Shown: positions 12,238 to 23,136, counted from the stretch's first letter. The stretch: 64,000 nt of DNA from Notolepis coatsorum (GCA_963971535.1 OZ020585.1:154181371-154245370), one strand, 5' to 3'. The notes: generated by a model from the letters alone, not told the origin. Translations and numbers: made by a program.

Positions 12238-12535
12238 GGGGAGCGACAATGTCGAGCATGCTACGAAGGGCGGCGTTAAGTTTGTCTGTAAAGAGATCAA
12301 GGGGGCCAGAGTGAGAGAGGAAGGGAGAGAGGGTGTCTGGTAGGCAGTTAACTAGAGTTGGGACAGTTGAGGCGTTAATACGACGGCTCATGTAGGATTC
12401 TACACTGTCTGGGTGAGAAACCGTCAGATCAATTTGAAATTTGATGAAGTAGTGGTCTGAGAGAGCAGGAACATAGGGGGAAACTGTCAAATTTGATACA
12501 GTGAGACCGCAGGCTAGGACTAAGGCATAGTTAAA
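12238..12535 (-). pseudogene. Endonuclease C-terminus of L2-A, upstream fragment
   Basis: The minus strand encodes GLTVSNLTVSPYVPALSDHY, the last part of an L2 apurinic-type endonuclease with its SDH motif, followed by the linker up to MLDIVAPL. It stops exactly at the TTAA that flanks the nested element and continues in frame at 8079 as KPKIKRAPQ...TPWF. The 5' end near 12535 is a truncation, typical of incomplete reverse transcription. Upstream sequence shows no further LINE homology. Confidence 0.8.
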
Positions 12536-13975
12536 ATAATACCTGAGATAATTTGTATAAACACTTGTTTTGGTATTGAATCCTCCCAACTCTGTGAATT
12601 AATTAACAAACTGTAAAGTGTCACAGCCAACTAGTGACACTGGTTATTATGACATCCTGTTCTTATATATGATTATGAGGAATGTCTGTAGATTCTTCCT
12701 CCCACTTGTGTAAAACTGTGAGAACTATGGACTGTGGACTCCGGAACAGTAACTTGTGTACACTACAATATCTTGCGTGATCCTGGAGAATGGAATCAAT
12801 GGAATCAATGGAATCAATACAATAGGTTTATTGTATATATTTGTTTTAAATCTAGGCATATGTTACTATAGGTGTCTAGATGTGATATGTATTCTGGCTG
12901 GTAATGCCCAGTCAGAAAGGAATTGAGAAGAAACACGTTATGTGTAAACACATGTTAAGTGCCACAAGTCAACTAGTTATTATGACATCCTGTTCTTATA
13001 TATGATTGGAGCTATGTATATGACCTGTATACTCTTTATACACTTATAATGCAGGAAGTGTATTCACTTCACTTTGTATTCACAAGTGTACACAGGCCAT
13101 TCTCTTCTGCCCAACATGCAGTAAGGAGTTACCCTTAAGAATGCGGCCGTAGAGACAGCTCCTGCCGGCTGCTCTGCACAATGAAAAACAGCAGGTTGGC
13201 ACACATGTTAACCCTTGCCTGTCCTGCATAGAGTAGACATATAACCAATGATTGGTACAAGTATGTGTATATATATGTATATACTGTATGTACTATATAT
13301 ATATATGTACTGTATTATACATGTATGTGTATCTGTATATATCTGTATATGTATGTGTTGGGCTATGTATTATATACTCATGCAAGAAGTGTGAATTGCT
13401 TTCATTTCAATACTGTTTGGCCACTAAGGAATGTAAAGACAACCTTGGGGCCTCTGGTATCCTGTTAGTAACAGATAGGGATTTTCCAACACAAGGTAAT
13501 CTGTTACTTCTCCAGTAGATGTAACGACTAGAAGGGGAGGAGTCCATCCTTACTATGTATTGTACGTTGGTTGGCTAGTGAAATTACATCCCTGTGACAT
13601 CCCTGTTTTTAGACCAATAGCAATGTGATGCCGGATCGATATAAAAATGACTGCTCCCACCTCGAGAGCCAGAATTTTCAGATTTTTCCATGGCAGGCAC
13701 AAGCCGTGTCAGGCTGTTGCGATCTTAGAGATAGGATGTTTTGTTTTATATAATCTTTTAAGCTGTAATGGATATGTCCAATACAGTCCTTTTTTGTAAC
13801 TTTCTAAATAAAGACAGCTTTTTATAATATCTTTTGAATCCTTGGACTGATTTCTGCCAGCAATGTGCCACGATGACAGCCGCCGCCCTGATTTCCTATG
13901 GAGGGTGACTATAAATGTACTGTAACCTAATACGGATTGAATCAATTGACTGGTTAATGCTTTTCAGCTAAAAGA

Positions 13976-14007
<32 letters not shown>

Positions 14008-14685
14008 GCTATGTACTGTATAAATACTATACATGACAATGTTTGTTGTTTGCGGGTTCCGGTATCTCTGTGTCCGACGGACTCTGTCAAGGTCTGTGGG
14101 AAATCGATCGTCTAAATCACTGCAGGATTGGATGGTCGGTCCCGCTGGCGGACGGGCCTGTCGGATTGACGGAAGGTACTGGGGCGTGCAAACAATGATT
14201 ACGTGTTAGTACGCTAATTTTATATTATTAACAGTGGTAATACTTATTAACAAAGTAGTAATACAACCAAGCTTTCAAATGAGCAGTATTACAAGCCCTT
14301 TCGTAAAATGATGATAATGATGATGATAATAATAATATTATTTTTTATTATAGGCATATAAGAGTTCTCCTAGACATACATTCGGTTTATTACAAACAAG
14401 AAGAGATTAACAACTCTTCATACTTACATTTCATATCAACTGGAGATAACTAGACCAGTGACTTGAAGTAATCTTGACAGAAATTGTAATTGACTCGAGA
14501 ACTTGGCGAGTTTAGCACCTCACTGGGGGATATCGAGCGGCCGCAGGCTTATATCTCGAGTAGGTGACTGAGATATATACAGACTACCTGTAGCATTTAA
14601 CACAAACTCAATAAAGAATACAGTATAATTGAATTGGCTATATCCAACTTGGATTTGTAAAATGAAAGCTGTACATATAGTAGGT
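12536..14685. other. No gene recognised; low-complexity and repeated pieces
   Basis: Contains a partly repeated block (about 12622-12674 and 12961-13008, sharing TTATGACATCCTGTTC and TTATATATGATT), a triplicated GGAATCAAT (12788-12815), TA/TG-rich runs (13250-13370), an (AT)n run (13973-14007) and ATG/ATA-rich sequence (14308-14350). Possible promoter-like sequence at 13519-13860 is listed separately. No reading frame shows a domain. Confidence 0.5.
13519..13860 (+). other. Possible solo-LTR-like or promoter-like sequence
   Basis: Starts TGTAACGACTAG and has, in LTR order, a CCAAT box (ACCAATAG near 13613), a TATA box (ATATAAAAATG near 13641) and a polyadenylation signal (AATAAAG near 13806), and could end at GCCAGCA near 13860. 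No target duplication was found at either end, so the assignment is weak; it could equally be a stretch of host sequence with these words by chance. Confidence 0.25.
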
Positions 14686-14765
14686 GTGGTGTGGTATGGT
14701 GTATTGTGGTGTGGTATGGTGTATTGTGGTGTGGTATGGTGTATTAAGGTGTGGTGTGGTATGTT
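14686..14765. repeat. GGTGTGGTATGGTGTATTGT minisatellite, left part
   Basis: Units of about 20-25 bp built from GTGTGGTATGGTGTATTGTG. The array is interrupted at 14766 by a LINE tail and resumes at 15844. Confidence 0.85.
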
Positions 14766-15843
14766 TCAAGTTTCAAGTTTCTTTAATAGTTGTCATACAG
14801 AAGTACAGAATACTTTTATACAAAATGCTTCTTACTGTTACGCTCCAGAGACTGTGCAAGACAAGATAAGTATGAAATAAAATAACATAGTATAGCATGT
14901 AAATTAGAAGTAAAAAAAAAATGAGGTCACAGTGTTCAGTATAGACATATGTACAATGTTCGATGCAGAATAGACGTAACTGAGTTACCATATAATATAC
15001 AATACTGTGCAGTGTACTAATACAATACTATATAGTGCAAGGCAGAAATGGGATGAGGTGCAATTTAGGTACAATTTACAGTGGGTGTACGAGTTGTAGT
15101 GCAAATCCTTTATCAATAAATATAAAGTGTGTTTGTGTGGTTTAAGTGAGGGTGTGCGTGTGGGTGTGTGTGCTGTGTGCATTTGATGGTTGTTGCATAG
15201 TGTGTATTGTTCGTTTAGCAGCCTGATGGCCTGGGGATAGAAGCTTCTTCTGAGTCTTTCTGTGCTCGCCTTAAGACTCCGGTATCGCTTGCCTGACCGC
15301 AGCAGTTCAAAGAGGCAGTTGTTCGGGTGGCTCGAGTCCTTAATAATTCTCTTAGCCTTCCCCCTGCACCGCTTGTTGTAAATGTTCTGGAGGGTGGGAA
15401 GCCCCCCTCCAATTGTGCGTTCGGCTGAACGTGTCACTCTTTGTAGTCTGCTACGGTCTTGTGCAGTGCTATTCCCAAACCAGGAGGTGATGTTGCCAGT
15501 CAGGATGCTCTCTATTGTACATGAGTAGAAGTTCCTAAGGATCTTCTGACTGACTTGGAACTTCCTTAGGCGCCTGAGGAAGTAGAGGCGTTGTCGTGCC
15601 TTCTTCACAACACTGTCAATGTGTGTGGTCCATGTCAAGTCCTCGGATATGTGGGCTCCGAGGTACTTGAAACTGTTCACTCTCTCAACCGGTGCCCCGT
15701 TGATGCTGAGGGGGCTGTAGTCCTTGACCCCCGACCTCCTGAAGTCCACAATCATCTCTTTTGTTTTGCTGACGTTCAGGGAGAGGCAGTTCTGACACCA
15801 CTGTGACAGATTCTCTACCTCTTCCAGGTAGGCCCTCTCGTCA
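14766..15843 (-). mobile_element. Rex1-like LINE, 5' truncated, inside a minisatellite
   Basis: 3' UTR at 14766-15208 and C-terminal coding sequence at 15209-15843 on the minus strand, running from DERAYLEEVENLSQWCQ to the final AIRLLNEQ. It is closely similar to the C-terminus of the open LINE at 48907-51882, including SLNVSKTKEMIVDFRRSGV and LYFLRRLRKFQVSQKILRNF. About 210 codons remain, so the catalytic reverse-transcriptase motifs are gone. The 3' end carries a (TTTCAAG)n-type tail. The minisatellite on both sides makes the target duplication unreadable. Confidence 0.85.
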
Positions 15844-16018
15844 ATATGGTGTATTGTGGTGTATTTTGGTGTGGTATGGTGTATTGTGGTGTGGTGTATT
15901 TTGGTGTGGTATGGTGTATTGTGGTGTGGTGTATTTTGGTGTGGTATGGTGTATTGTGGTATGGTGTATTGTGGTGTGGTTTTCTTTGGTGTGGTATGGT
16001 GTATTGTGGTGTGGTGTG
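15844..16018. repeat. GGTGTGGTATGGTGTATTGT minisatellite, right part
   Basis: About eight units of 20-25 bp, with variants ATTTTGGTGTGG and ATTGTGGTGTGG. Continues the array at 14686-14765. Confidence 0.85.
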
Positions 16019-16186
16019 GATAACCAGCAGGATAGATGAGCCAGTACAAAAAAACGAAATAAGCTGCAGGCTCTGGGACTGGACTCTCTGGGATTAGTGG
16101 TGAGAACGGGCAATTAACAGTCACTCTTATCCCAGGCAACACCTCCAACCCTCTCTATAAGGGCCTGGCATGCCTACAGGGCACAG

Positions 16187-16410
16187 TTATACTGGGTTAT
16201 TACACTGAGGTGTGCCAAAGACCACATTAGGCATTTGTTTGTGCCAAGGGCTGGGGGAAAACATCAGCATGCTGCCCCATCTTCTCTCTAAGAGATATTT
16301 GAGGAGACAGCGAGGAGGCAGGGCCTTAAAATCACTTGTGACCCAAACCACATCCTTCACAAAGATTATGCGGTCATGCCTTCGAGCAGAAGGTACAACC
16401 AAAAGTAGTG
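16187..16410 (+). pseudogene. Possible decayed LINE reverse-transcriptase C-terminus
   Basis: Two + strand frames give LPHLLSKRYLRRQRGGRALK and then DPNHILHKDYAVMPSSRRYN, which resemble the R..K....DP.HP......LPSGRRY block near the end of Rex1/CR1-type reverse transcriptases. The match is short and needs a frame change, so it is a weak call. The surrounding 16019-16600 shows no other recognisable feature beyond a CA-rich run at 16482-16520. Confidence 0.35.
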
Positions 16411-17068
16411 ATCCATGGCCAAATTGCCCTTTGGGCCTTCGGTTTATTCAAAAGTCATGCAAAGGGCTATATGTTCCCTGCCAAACACACACACTTGAGC
16501 ACACACCCACACCAGCACACGTTTGTGACACTCAAATTGTGTTGTAAACATCACACAACAAGGCCGAGGACGAGGATGAGAGAGAAGCTGGATGCTAGTC
16601 CTGTGCGTAAACCGTACGTACGATCATTTCTAAGCAAAGTGTGGGATTTATCAATATGAACGTGTGCTTGAGATTGTGCATACATCTACGCACAGCTCTG
16701 ACCGTGTGTACAATGGCACCACGCGGTAGAATAGGAAAACGGCAACAGACTAATAAGCTTTCATGCATTCGAGTTTCCACACTGACGTGTTCGGTATGAC
16801 TCATAATTAATTATAGTTCATTGTAAAATAGCGACATGAGTGTAATTATTGTCAAACCCTATAAATAGCATTTGGAATAGGTATTTCCGAATGAATGCAG
16901 CATGGCTTATGGTTGCATTTGCCTGATAAGTCGTTGCCGTTGGCCGGGAGACCGCACGACCCAGGCCTAATTTTATTTAATTAAATTGTAATGTTATTAC
17001 TGGGCTATCTGTAATTAAAATATCACTAAAATGCAGGGAATCGGGGCTAGCCACTGAAGCCATGGCTG

Positions 17069-17377
17069 ATGACTCCTCTGACCAACCCCACCACCCAACA
17101 GGAGCGCATAACCGGGCACATTCGGGTCACCGTGGAGTGTGCAATTGGCCTGCTGAGGGGTCGATGGCTCTGCCTGTCTGGCACAGAGGGCGCGCTGCAG
17201 TACCAGCCTGAAAAGGTTTGCCACATCATCATGGCTTGCAGTGTGCTCCATAATCTGGTCAACAGAAAATGCATCCCGCTGCTGGAACCCCCAAGACCTG
17301 ACGGCCTGTGCATGTCAGACATGGAACACCCACCTCCAAACGCTGAAACAATGCAGACAATAGCTATAGGATCATAG
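17069..17377 (+). pseudogene. Harbinger transposase C-terminus (HARBI1-like)
   Basis: 102 codons with the blocks ITGHIRVTVECAIGLLRGRW and EKVCHIIMACSVLHNLVNRK. These match the end of PIF/Harbinger DDE transposases, where the E of VE..IG.LK.RW is the third catalytic acid and VLHN is conserved. A full protein of this family has roughly 350-400 residues, so more than two thirds is missing; the first two catalytic aspartates are not present. The start given is only the first ATG in the fragment. HARBI1 is the domesticated vertebrate relative, but the fragment sits inside Harbinger ends and is a transposon remnant. Confidence 0.75.
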
Positions 17378-17493
17378 AGCAGTTTTAAGTAAGTATACGG
17401 ATGCAAGGTATTAATCAAACTTTAAAAGAACTATACGAAAAAAGGCATTCATATTCCAGCATGGTTATTAATGACACCAACGCCAAACAGTGG

Positions 17494-17706
17494 TTACCGG
17501 TCTTTATTAGTATTTTGCGCTGCCCAGGCAGCAATGGTCTTTAGGGAGTCGTTCATATCCGACATCACAGTGCACAAGTCCGTCAGCCTGTCGTGTATGT
17601 TTCCCATAACACGCCTTGTGTCTTCTTGTTTCGACAGGACAGCCTTTGTCAGGACCCTTGCCTCCCGGCGCGCTGAAGAGGGCCTCCTGGGTGTGGGACT
17701 GGGCAA
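17494..17706 (-). pseudogene. Harbinger accessory (Myb/SANT-type) protein C-terminus
   Basis: About 70 codons ending SLKTIAAWAAQNTNKDR, with a predicted helix DRLTDLCTVMSDMNDSLKTI. It lies 117 bp from and converges on the transposase fragment, the place taken in Harbinger elements by the Myb-like DNA-binding protein that helps the transposase. The same C-terminus (NFLKTIAAWAAQ) occurs at about 41147-41200 in copy C. The DNA-binding part is not present, so identity rests on position and family layout. Confidence 0.5.
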
Positions 17707-18430
17707 CTCAGCCAGGTTGTCTGTGGAATAGGCTATTTAATTCAGTTTTATTTATTAGCTAGAAAGGTTTGAAACCATACGGTTAAATATTGTTTCAAAT
17801 ACAAATCAAAATATTCTTTGTCATGTTCCCTAATAAAATTGTTAACGAAATTATTTCTATGCCCGTCTTATTTACTGAATTGACAATTCCTGTTTCCTGT
17901 ATGAAAGGTGCTATACAAATTAAGTGTATATATCACTGTAAAATCAAATATTGTTAATTGTATTGTGTGAGATGATTGTGATGATTGTGTGTGATTGTGT
18001 GAGATGATGATTGAATAAACTACTACTACTACTATATTATATTATATTATTACCTTCAATCTGTTGGTTGGATGGCCCAACCGGTTCTTCGTTATTTTGG
18101 CCCTTATCCAATCCTTGTGGAATTTAAAGTGGAGGCCTGTTACCAGTGGTTGGGGGCGGTTCTGTATGCAAATACTTAGAATCGTGCACGAAGCGAGGAG
18201 CGTAAGAACAAGTGATATTTATCAACATGGAGTGCTTGCAGGCATGCATACGACCTGTGCATGCACGTTTGAAAAATCCAGATTTTTATCTGCGTAGAGA
18301 CATTCAAAATTCCATTCGTGGCAACAAAAATAGAACACTTTCTGCGCATTATTGATAAATAAGAGCCCTGGAGTATAAACCGGTGCTTGAAGTGAGTATT
18401 GTAACTGACACAATTCAAGTAAGTGTAAGT

Positions 18431-18435
18431 GTAAG
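18431..18435. repeat. Target-site duplication of BEL-2, left
   Basis: GTAAG, matching 32810-32814 on the far side of the element. Confidence 0.9.
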
Positions 18436-19070
18436 TGTAACTGAGGGGTACAATTCCCTGTCTGTATTGATAAGTATGGTATCATTAAACCACTACCGCT
18501 TTATGTACTTTAATTACTGGCCATACAGTACACGATATATGAATATGATGAACACTTCCCACAATGAAATCGGTTCCAAACAAAGGTATAATCAAGTATT
18601 TAATGGAGCAAAAGGTACATAGGATACTTTACATTATTCTTTGAATGCACTTGTAAGGCAAAGGAGTATGCGTAGGCAAATCAATAATGAATGTCCATTC
18701 TCTGGTTACGCAGGAGGTAATTATACAACCTGAATCTTAGGGAATTATATCTATGGTACACTAGTAATATAGCGGGAGATACTGGAAGGGGTCCCCCTGG
18801 TTGTAAGCCAGCTGGGGTAGAAGATCTGTCGGTAGTAGAACGTCTGGTCAACGATGACTAAGGAGACTTCAGGTACAGAAGCCGGTGCAGTAGCCTCTTG
18901 ATCCACAGACGAATACAGCTGTTCTCCGTAGACTGTAGACTGTAGCTCCACAGTGAAGAAAGCTAGTCGGCCTCAGGCTCTCTGAGGCGCCGACTCGACT
19001 TGACTCCTCGCGGGGTAAATCCAACACGTGCAGGCGTCGGCGATTATCCGCTCCATAAATCACAGGACCA

Positions 19071-19075
<5 letters not shown>
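18436..19075 (-). repeat. 3' LTR of BEL-2, first part
   Basis: Begins TGTAACTGAGGGG and matches 31445-32082. The match stops at CAGGACCAAAG, where the L2 tail begins, and resumes at 24667. Confidence 0.92.
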
Positions 19076-19103
<28 letters not shown>

Positions 19104-19412
19104 TTTATAAAGCACCTTTCATACATGTCATGTAGCTCAAAGTGCTGTACACAATTATAGGCATATATAACGATAAAAGCAATAAAGTCATAGTGATCAG
19201 TTAAGATCAATGAAAAAATAATAATAATAATAATAATAATAGTAACGTAAAAATGAAAATAACGTAAAAACAGTCATTTGCTTACCAGTTTGGGAGAACA
19301 GGTCCGCACAAACATTTCCGCTCAGTGGCAACCGGAAATGCACTAAACCAATGCACTTGTATGGTAGGTAGCAATGTTTAGGTCTTATAATGCTAGTGTA
19401 GTTACGTTTTTA

Positions 19413-20145
19413 TCAGTGGTCATAGTTGGGTCCATAGTGCTTTACCAAGTCCCACGGATCCATCAGTGGCCGTGTATTGTGTGCGTATGTACCCGTTCGC
19501 TCATGTGGTCAGTGGCCAGAGTTGGGTCCACAGGACTTATCCAAGTCCCATGGACCCATCAGTGGCCGCGTCTTGTGGTAGAAAGAAAGAAAAAGAAAAA
19601 CGCATAAAGAAAACAGTCTAAAGTTTGAAAGTTTGGGAGGTCCGCAAAAACACGCCTTCAGCTCAGAAGCTGAGGTGTGTCAAAAACTTTTGAAAAACTG
19701 GAGGCGTGTCTCCTATTGTACCCATCCTTCATCTAAGAAGTTTGAAAGTTTGGGAGGTCCGCAGAAACACGCCTTCAGCTCAGAAGCTGAGGCGTGTCAA
19801 AAACTTTTGAAAAACTGGAGGCGTGTCTCCTATTGTACCCATTCCTTCATCTAAAAAGTTTGAAAGTTTGGGAGGTCCGCAAAAACACGCCTTCAGCTCA
19901 GAAGCTGAGGTGTGTCAAAAACGTTTGAAAAACTGGAGGCGTGTCTCCTATTGTACCCATTCCTTCATCTAAAAAGTTTGAAAGTTTGGGAGGTCCGCAA
20001 AAACACTCCTTCAGCTCAGAAGCTGAGGCGTGTCAAAAACTTTTGAAAAACTGGAGGCGTGTCTCCTATGTACCCGTTCCTTCATCTAAAAAGTTGGGTC
20101 CACAAGGCTTATCCTAGCCTCATGGATCCATCAGGTTTTTCCAAG
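19413..20145. repeat. Two tandem repeat families in the L2-B 3' UTR
   Basis: Four units of about 118 bp (19621-20090), each starting AAGTTTGAAAGTTTGGGAGG and including GCTCAGAAGCTGAGG, a small hairpin. Interleaved are three units of about 70 bp (about 19420-19480, 19507-19575, 20093-20140) sharing TTGGGTCCA...CCAAGTCCCA...ATCAGTGG. The first 40 bp of the 118-bp unit also occur once near the 5' end of the element (24551-24590). Confidence 0.8.
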
Positions 20146-20151
20146 CCATAA

Positions 20152-23073
20152 CTATTTGTAAGCTAGACTGTATAGGTACGTTTTTAATTTTCCTTTAAAA
20201 ATGTGTATAGAGCTGGCGTTTCTGATGTGTGTTGGTAGTGTGTTCCATAGTTTTGGGGCATAGTTGGCAAATGCCATACTTCCTATCCTTTTTTGGTTTC
20301 TGGGCGTGTCTAGTAAACCTGTAGTGGATGACCGTAGCGTTCTTGAGGGCAGATAACTAACTAGGGAATTTGCTATGTATTTTGGGCCTTGCTCATTAAG
20401 AGCTTTATATGTTAGGAAAAGGACCTTAAAATCAATTCTATGAGTTATTGGAAGCCAGTGCAGAGTGGCCAGGACTGGAGTGATATGTTCTCTTCTCCTT
20501 GTATGAGTTAGTAATCGAGCTGCAGAGTTTTGGATAAGCTGAAGCTTCCCAATGGTTGCTTTGGGAAGACCAGTGAACAGTGCATTACAATAGTCAAGCC
20601 GACTTGATACAAAAGCATGAATAAGTTTCTCTGCATCCTTTTTATTTACGAAAGGTCTTACTTTCGCTATGTTTCTTAGGTGGAAGAATGACGTTTTCAT
20701 GGCCTTATTTATATGAGACTTAAAGGTCAGGTCTGAGTCCAAGATGACACCTAGGCTTGTAACCTCAGTCTTTACATAGGATGACAGACTCCCCAGGTTT
20801 TTACAAAGCACTTCCCTTTTCGCTTTTGGGCCGATCAATAGGATTTCGGTCTTGCTTTCGTTTAATTTTAGGAAGTTATTGTTCATCCACTTGTTTATTG
20901 CTAACAGACAATTTGTAATGGACTGTATGGCTGTAGTGTTATTTGGTTCTGCGGAGATATATAGTTGTGTATCATCAGCATAACTATGGAAGCATACATT
21001 GTGGTCTCGAATGATGTCCCCGAGGGGCAGCATATATAGTGAGAAGAGTAATGGACCAAGGCAGCTTCCTTGTGCGACTCCAAAATTGCTGTTATGTTCC
21101 TCGGATACATTGTCTCCAAGCTTAACATAGAACCTTCTTCCCTTAATGTATGTTATGAGCCAATTTAGTACATGATCGGAAAAGCCAACCAGTCTTTCTA
21201 GACGACTGATCAAGATATTATGGTCAATCGTATCGAACGCTGCACTAAGGTCCAATAGGACAAGAATTGAGACTTTGCCAGCATCGGAGTTTAGCCTGAG
21301 GTCGCTAACTATTTTGGTAAGGGCAGTTTCAGTGCTGTGATTTGTTCTGAAACCTGATTGTAGTTCATCCATGATGTTATTATCTTTGAGAAAGGAGTTT
21401 ATTTGTACTGAGACTATCTTTTCTAATATCTTGCTGATAAATGGAAGGTTCGATATTGGCCTATAGCTTTTTAGTTCGTTTACATCTAAGTTTGTTTTCT
21501 TTAGTAGTGGTTTTACTACAGCTGTTTTAAATGCATCTGGAAAAGTGCCTGTTTGAAGAGACATATTTATGATTTCAAGGACATGATTTGAGACACTATC
21601 AAACACCCGCTTGAGAAATGCTGTTGGTATAGGATCGAGGCAGGAGGTGGCGGAATTACACTCAGAGACAATCTTACAGAGGTCAGGTAATGTAATACAT
21701 GTGAATTCCCCCATAGTTATCTCAGGTGGGGTTTCACTCATAGCCAGATCCATATCAGCGGTAATGCTTGCTCTAATCAATGATATTTTTTCATTAAAGA
21801 AAACTGCGAACTCTTCACATTTTGTGGCTGATTGCTGTGGTATATGGGGGGGTGGTATGTTAATCAGCCGGTCAATGGTGGAAAAAAGTACCCTCGAGTT
21901 ACCCATATTTTCTGAGATCATTTTGGAAAAATATTCCTTTCTCGCAAGTTGTATTGCCTTATTGTATGCGCCCATGGCGTCTTTGTATAAATTAAAGTGA
22001 GCTGTGAGTTTGAGTTTCCTCCATTTTCGCTCGGCTATCCTACATTTTCTCTTGTTATCTTTAACATTGGTTTTATTTAGCCATGGAGAGATTCTATCAG
22101 TTTTTAGCTTTTTAACCTTTAGAGGGGCAACAGTATCTAACACGGTTGACAAGGTGTTGTGGAAGTTTTGCACTTGCTGATTTAAGGAGGATTTACTGCA
22201 TTGGTCGTATGATTTCATCATACTAGAGAATTTTGCTTCAGCTCTAGCGTCCAGAAGCCTTCTGTGAACTAGGAATTCGCTTCTGGTCTTATGTAATATT
22301 AGGCTTGTACCATAGAACACACAATAATGGTCAGAAATTGGAATTTGTTTTACTGATATATTCTCAATGTTTAGCCCTGTTGTTATTAGTAGGTCCAGAG
22401 TGTTGCCATGTTGGTGGGTGGCCTCGTGAACATGTTGCATCAGTCCAAAACTGTCCAGTAGGTTCAGAAACTCACAACCCCTGGGGTCATCCTTTTTGTT
22501 GATATGAATATTTAGATCTCCATTAAGAATGATTCTATCATACCTGGTAATGCAGATCGATATGAGTTCTGAAAATTCCTGTATGAAGAGTGGCGAGTAC
22601 CTTGGTGGTCGATACAATGTCACACATATTACTGGCATTTCTGTTTTCAATACAATAGCAAGGTATTCAAATGATAAAAATGTTCCCAGGTCAATATCAT
22701 TGCACACAAATTGAGTGGAGATGATTGCTGCTATTCCTCCTCCCCTCCCACTCTGTCTGTTTGATTGATAGAATTTAAAATTGGAAGGGCAGGTCTCAAT
22801 CAGTGTTGCTACACCAGTGATATTGTCTAACCATGTCTCTACTAAAAACATACAATGTACACCATGTTTTACTATGAGTTCATTTATCAGAAATGATTTT
22901 TGTTTCAGCGCTCTAACGTTGAACAGTGCTAGTTTTAGCTGTACGGGTTCTGTAGTGGGGTGTGAGATAGTCTGTGGTTGAACACTGATATTGATAAGGT
23001 TAGATTTACATATGGGACGTGATAATGAGTAATTGATTAGTCTTTTGGTGATCAGAATCGGGATGACACTCAA
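20152..23073 (-). CDS. L2 LINE ORF2: endonuclease-reverse transcriptase
   Basis: 973 codons, uninterrupted. The N-terminal 60-260 is an apurinic-type endonuclease: LALFNVRALKQKS, FLVETWLD, GGGIAAI, LNGDLNIH and the closing ISDHY motif near residue 249. The reverse transcriptase follows: YRPISNLPFISKILEKIV, LLDLSAAFDTIDHNIL, then GVAQGSCLGPLLFS near 666 and SYADDTQLYI near 696, with both catalytic aspartates. The usual GVPQGS reads GVAQGS here, a Pro-to-Ala change in a normally conserved turn. The C-terminus contains LIHAFVSSRLDYCNALFTGL and WNTLPTHIRN. It nicks target DNA and copies the LINE RNA from the nick. The start is the first in-frame ATG, 63 bp after the ORF1 stop. Confidence 0.9.
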   Translation of the reverse strand: MSVIPILITKRLINYSLSRPICKSNLINISVQPQTISHPTTEPVQLKLALFNVRALKQKSFLINELIVKHGVHCMFLVETWLDNITGVATLIETCPSNFKFYQSNRQSGRGGGIAAIISTQFVCNDIDLGTFLSFEYLAIVLKTEMPVICVTLYRPPRYSPLFIQEFSELISICITRYDRIILNGDLNIHINKKDDPRGCEFLNLLDSFGLMQHVHEATHQHGNTLDLLITTGLNIENISVKQIPISDHYCVFYGTSLILHKTRSEFLVHRRLLDARAEAKFSSMMKSYDQCSKSSLNQQVQNFHNTLSTVLDTVAPLKVKKLKTDRISPWLNKTNVKDNKRKCRIAERKWRKLKLTAHFNLYKDAMGAYNKAIQLARKEYFSKMISENMGNSRVLFSTIDRLINIPPPHIPQQSATKCEEFAVFFNEKISLIRASITADMDLAMSETPPEITMGEFTCITLPDLCKIVSECNSATSCLDPIPTAFLKRVFDSVSNHVLEIINMSLQTGTFPDAFKTAVVKPLLKKTNLDVNELKSYRPISNLPFISKILEKIVSVQINSFLKDNNIMDELQSGFRTNHSTETALTKIVSDLRLNSDAGKVSILVLLDLSAAFDTIDHNILISRLERLVGFSDHVLNWLITYIKGRRFYVKLGDNVSEEHNSNFGVAQGSCLGPLLFSLYMLPLGDIIRDHNVCFHSYADDTQLYISAEPNNTTAIQSITNCLLAINKWMNNNFLKLNESKTEILLIGPKAKREVLCKNLGSLSSYVKTEVTSLGVILDSDLTFKSHINKAMKTSFFHLRNIAKVRPFVNKKDAEKLIHAFVSSRLDYCNALFTGLPKATIGKLQLIQNSAARLLTHTRRREHITPVLATLHWLPITHRIDFKVLFLTYKALNEQGPKYIANSLVSYLPSRTLRSSTTGLLDTPRNQKRIGSMAFANYAPKLWNTLPTHIRNASSIHIFKGKLKTYLYSLAYK

Positions 23074-23136
23074 CGTGTTTTTTTGTAGTTTAGGCTGCTT
23101 CTGTATATAGTCTACAGAGCTAGATATGGTTGGTTG

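Larger units (their letters stand above)
4250..12535 (-). mobile_element. L2-type LINE, 5' truncated, with nested insertions (L2-A)
   Basis: A non-LTR retrotransposon on the minus strand. The 3' end lies near 4250 (a tail of imperfect AATC/AAATAC repeats followed by TTTATTTGTAAGGCCCGACAA). A long 3' UTR (4250-6075) and the reverse transcriptase (6076-8079) follow. The reading frame resumes at 12238-12535 beyond a TTAA-flanked insertion at 8084-12233. The 5' end is truncated inside the endonuclease region near 12535. A second copy (L2-C) at 45228-47118 shares the 3' UTR and C-terminus, which fixes the 3' boundary. The 3' UTR also holds a small palindromic MITE (5262-5698). The reading frame is frame-shifted in several places, so the copy is dead. 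Confidence 0.85.
16605..18368 (+). mobile_element. PIF/Harbinger transposon, internally deleted (copy A)
   Basis: The left part (TGCGTAAACCGTACGTACGATC at 16605) matches the subterminal region of Harbinger copy B; the outermost left repeat is missing. The right end closes with TTGATAAATAAGAGCCC (18368), a variant of the family's GGGCCCTCATTTATCAA terminus. Inside are the C-terminus of a Harbinger transposase on the + strand and, converging on it, the C-terminus of the second Harbinger protein on the minus strand. This two-gene arrangement is typical of the superfamily. A LINE-type tail (GAAAGGTGCTATACAAATTA near 17905) and TAC repeats (18020-18035) lie within. Not autonomous. Confidence 0.75.

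Noticed and set aside
14985-16148. A 387-codon minus-strand reading frame
   Set aside because: Its N-terminal third is translated minisatellite (HHTTPYHTK-type repeats) and its C-terminal part runs past the LINE stop region; only the LINE segment 15209-15843 is meaningful.
17069-17377. A host HARBI1 gene exon
   Set aside because: It lies between Harbinger-type subterminal sequences and converges on the second Harbinger gene remnant, so it is a transposon fragment.
19621-20090. Regular 118-bp repeats suggesting a CRISPR-like array
   Set aside because: The whole unit repeats, with no unique spacers, inside the 3' UTR of a eukaryotic LINE.
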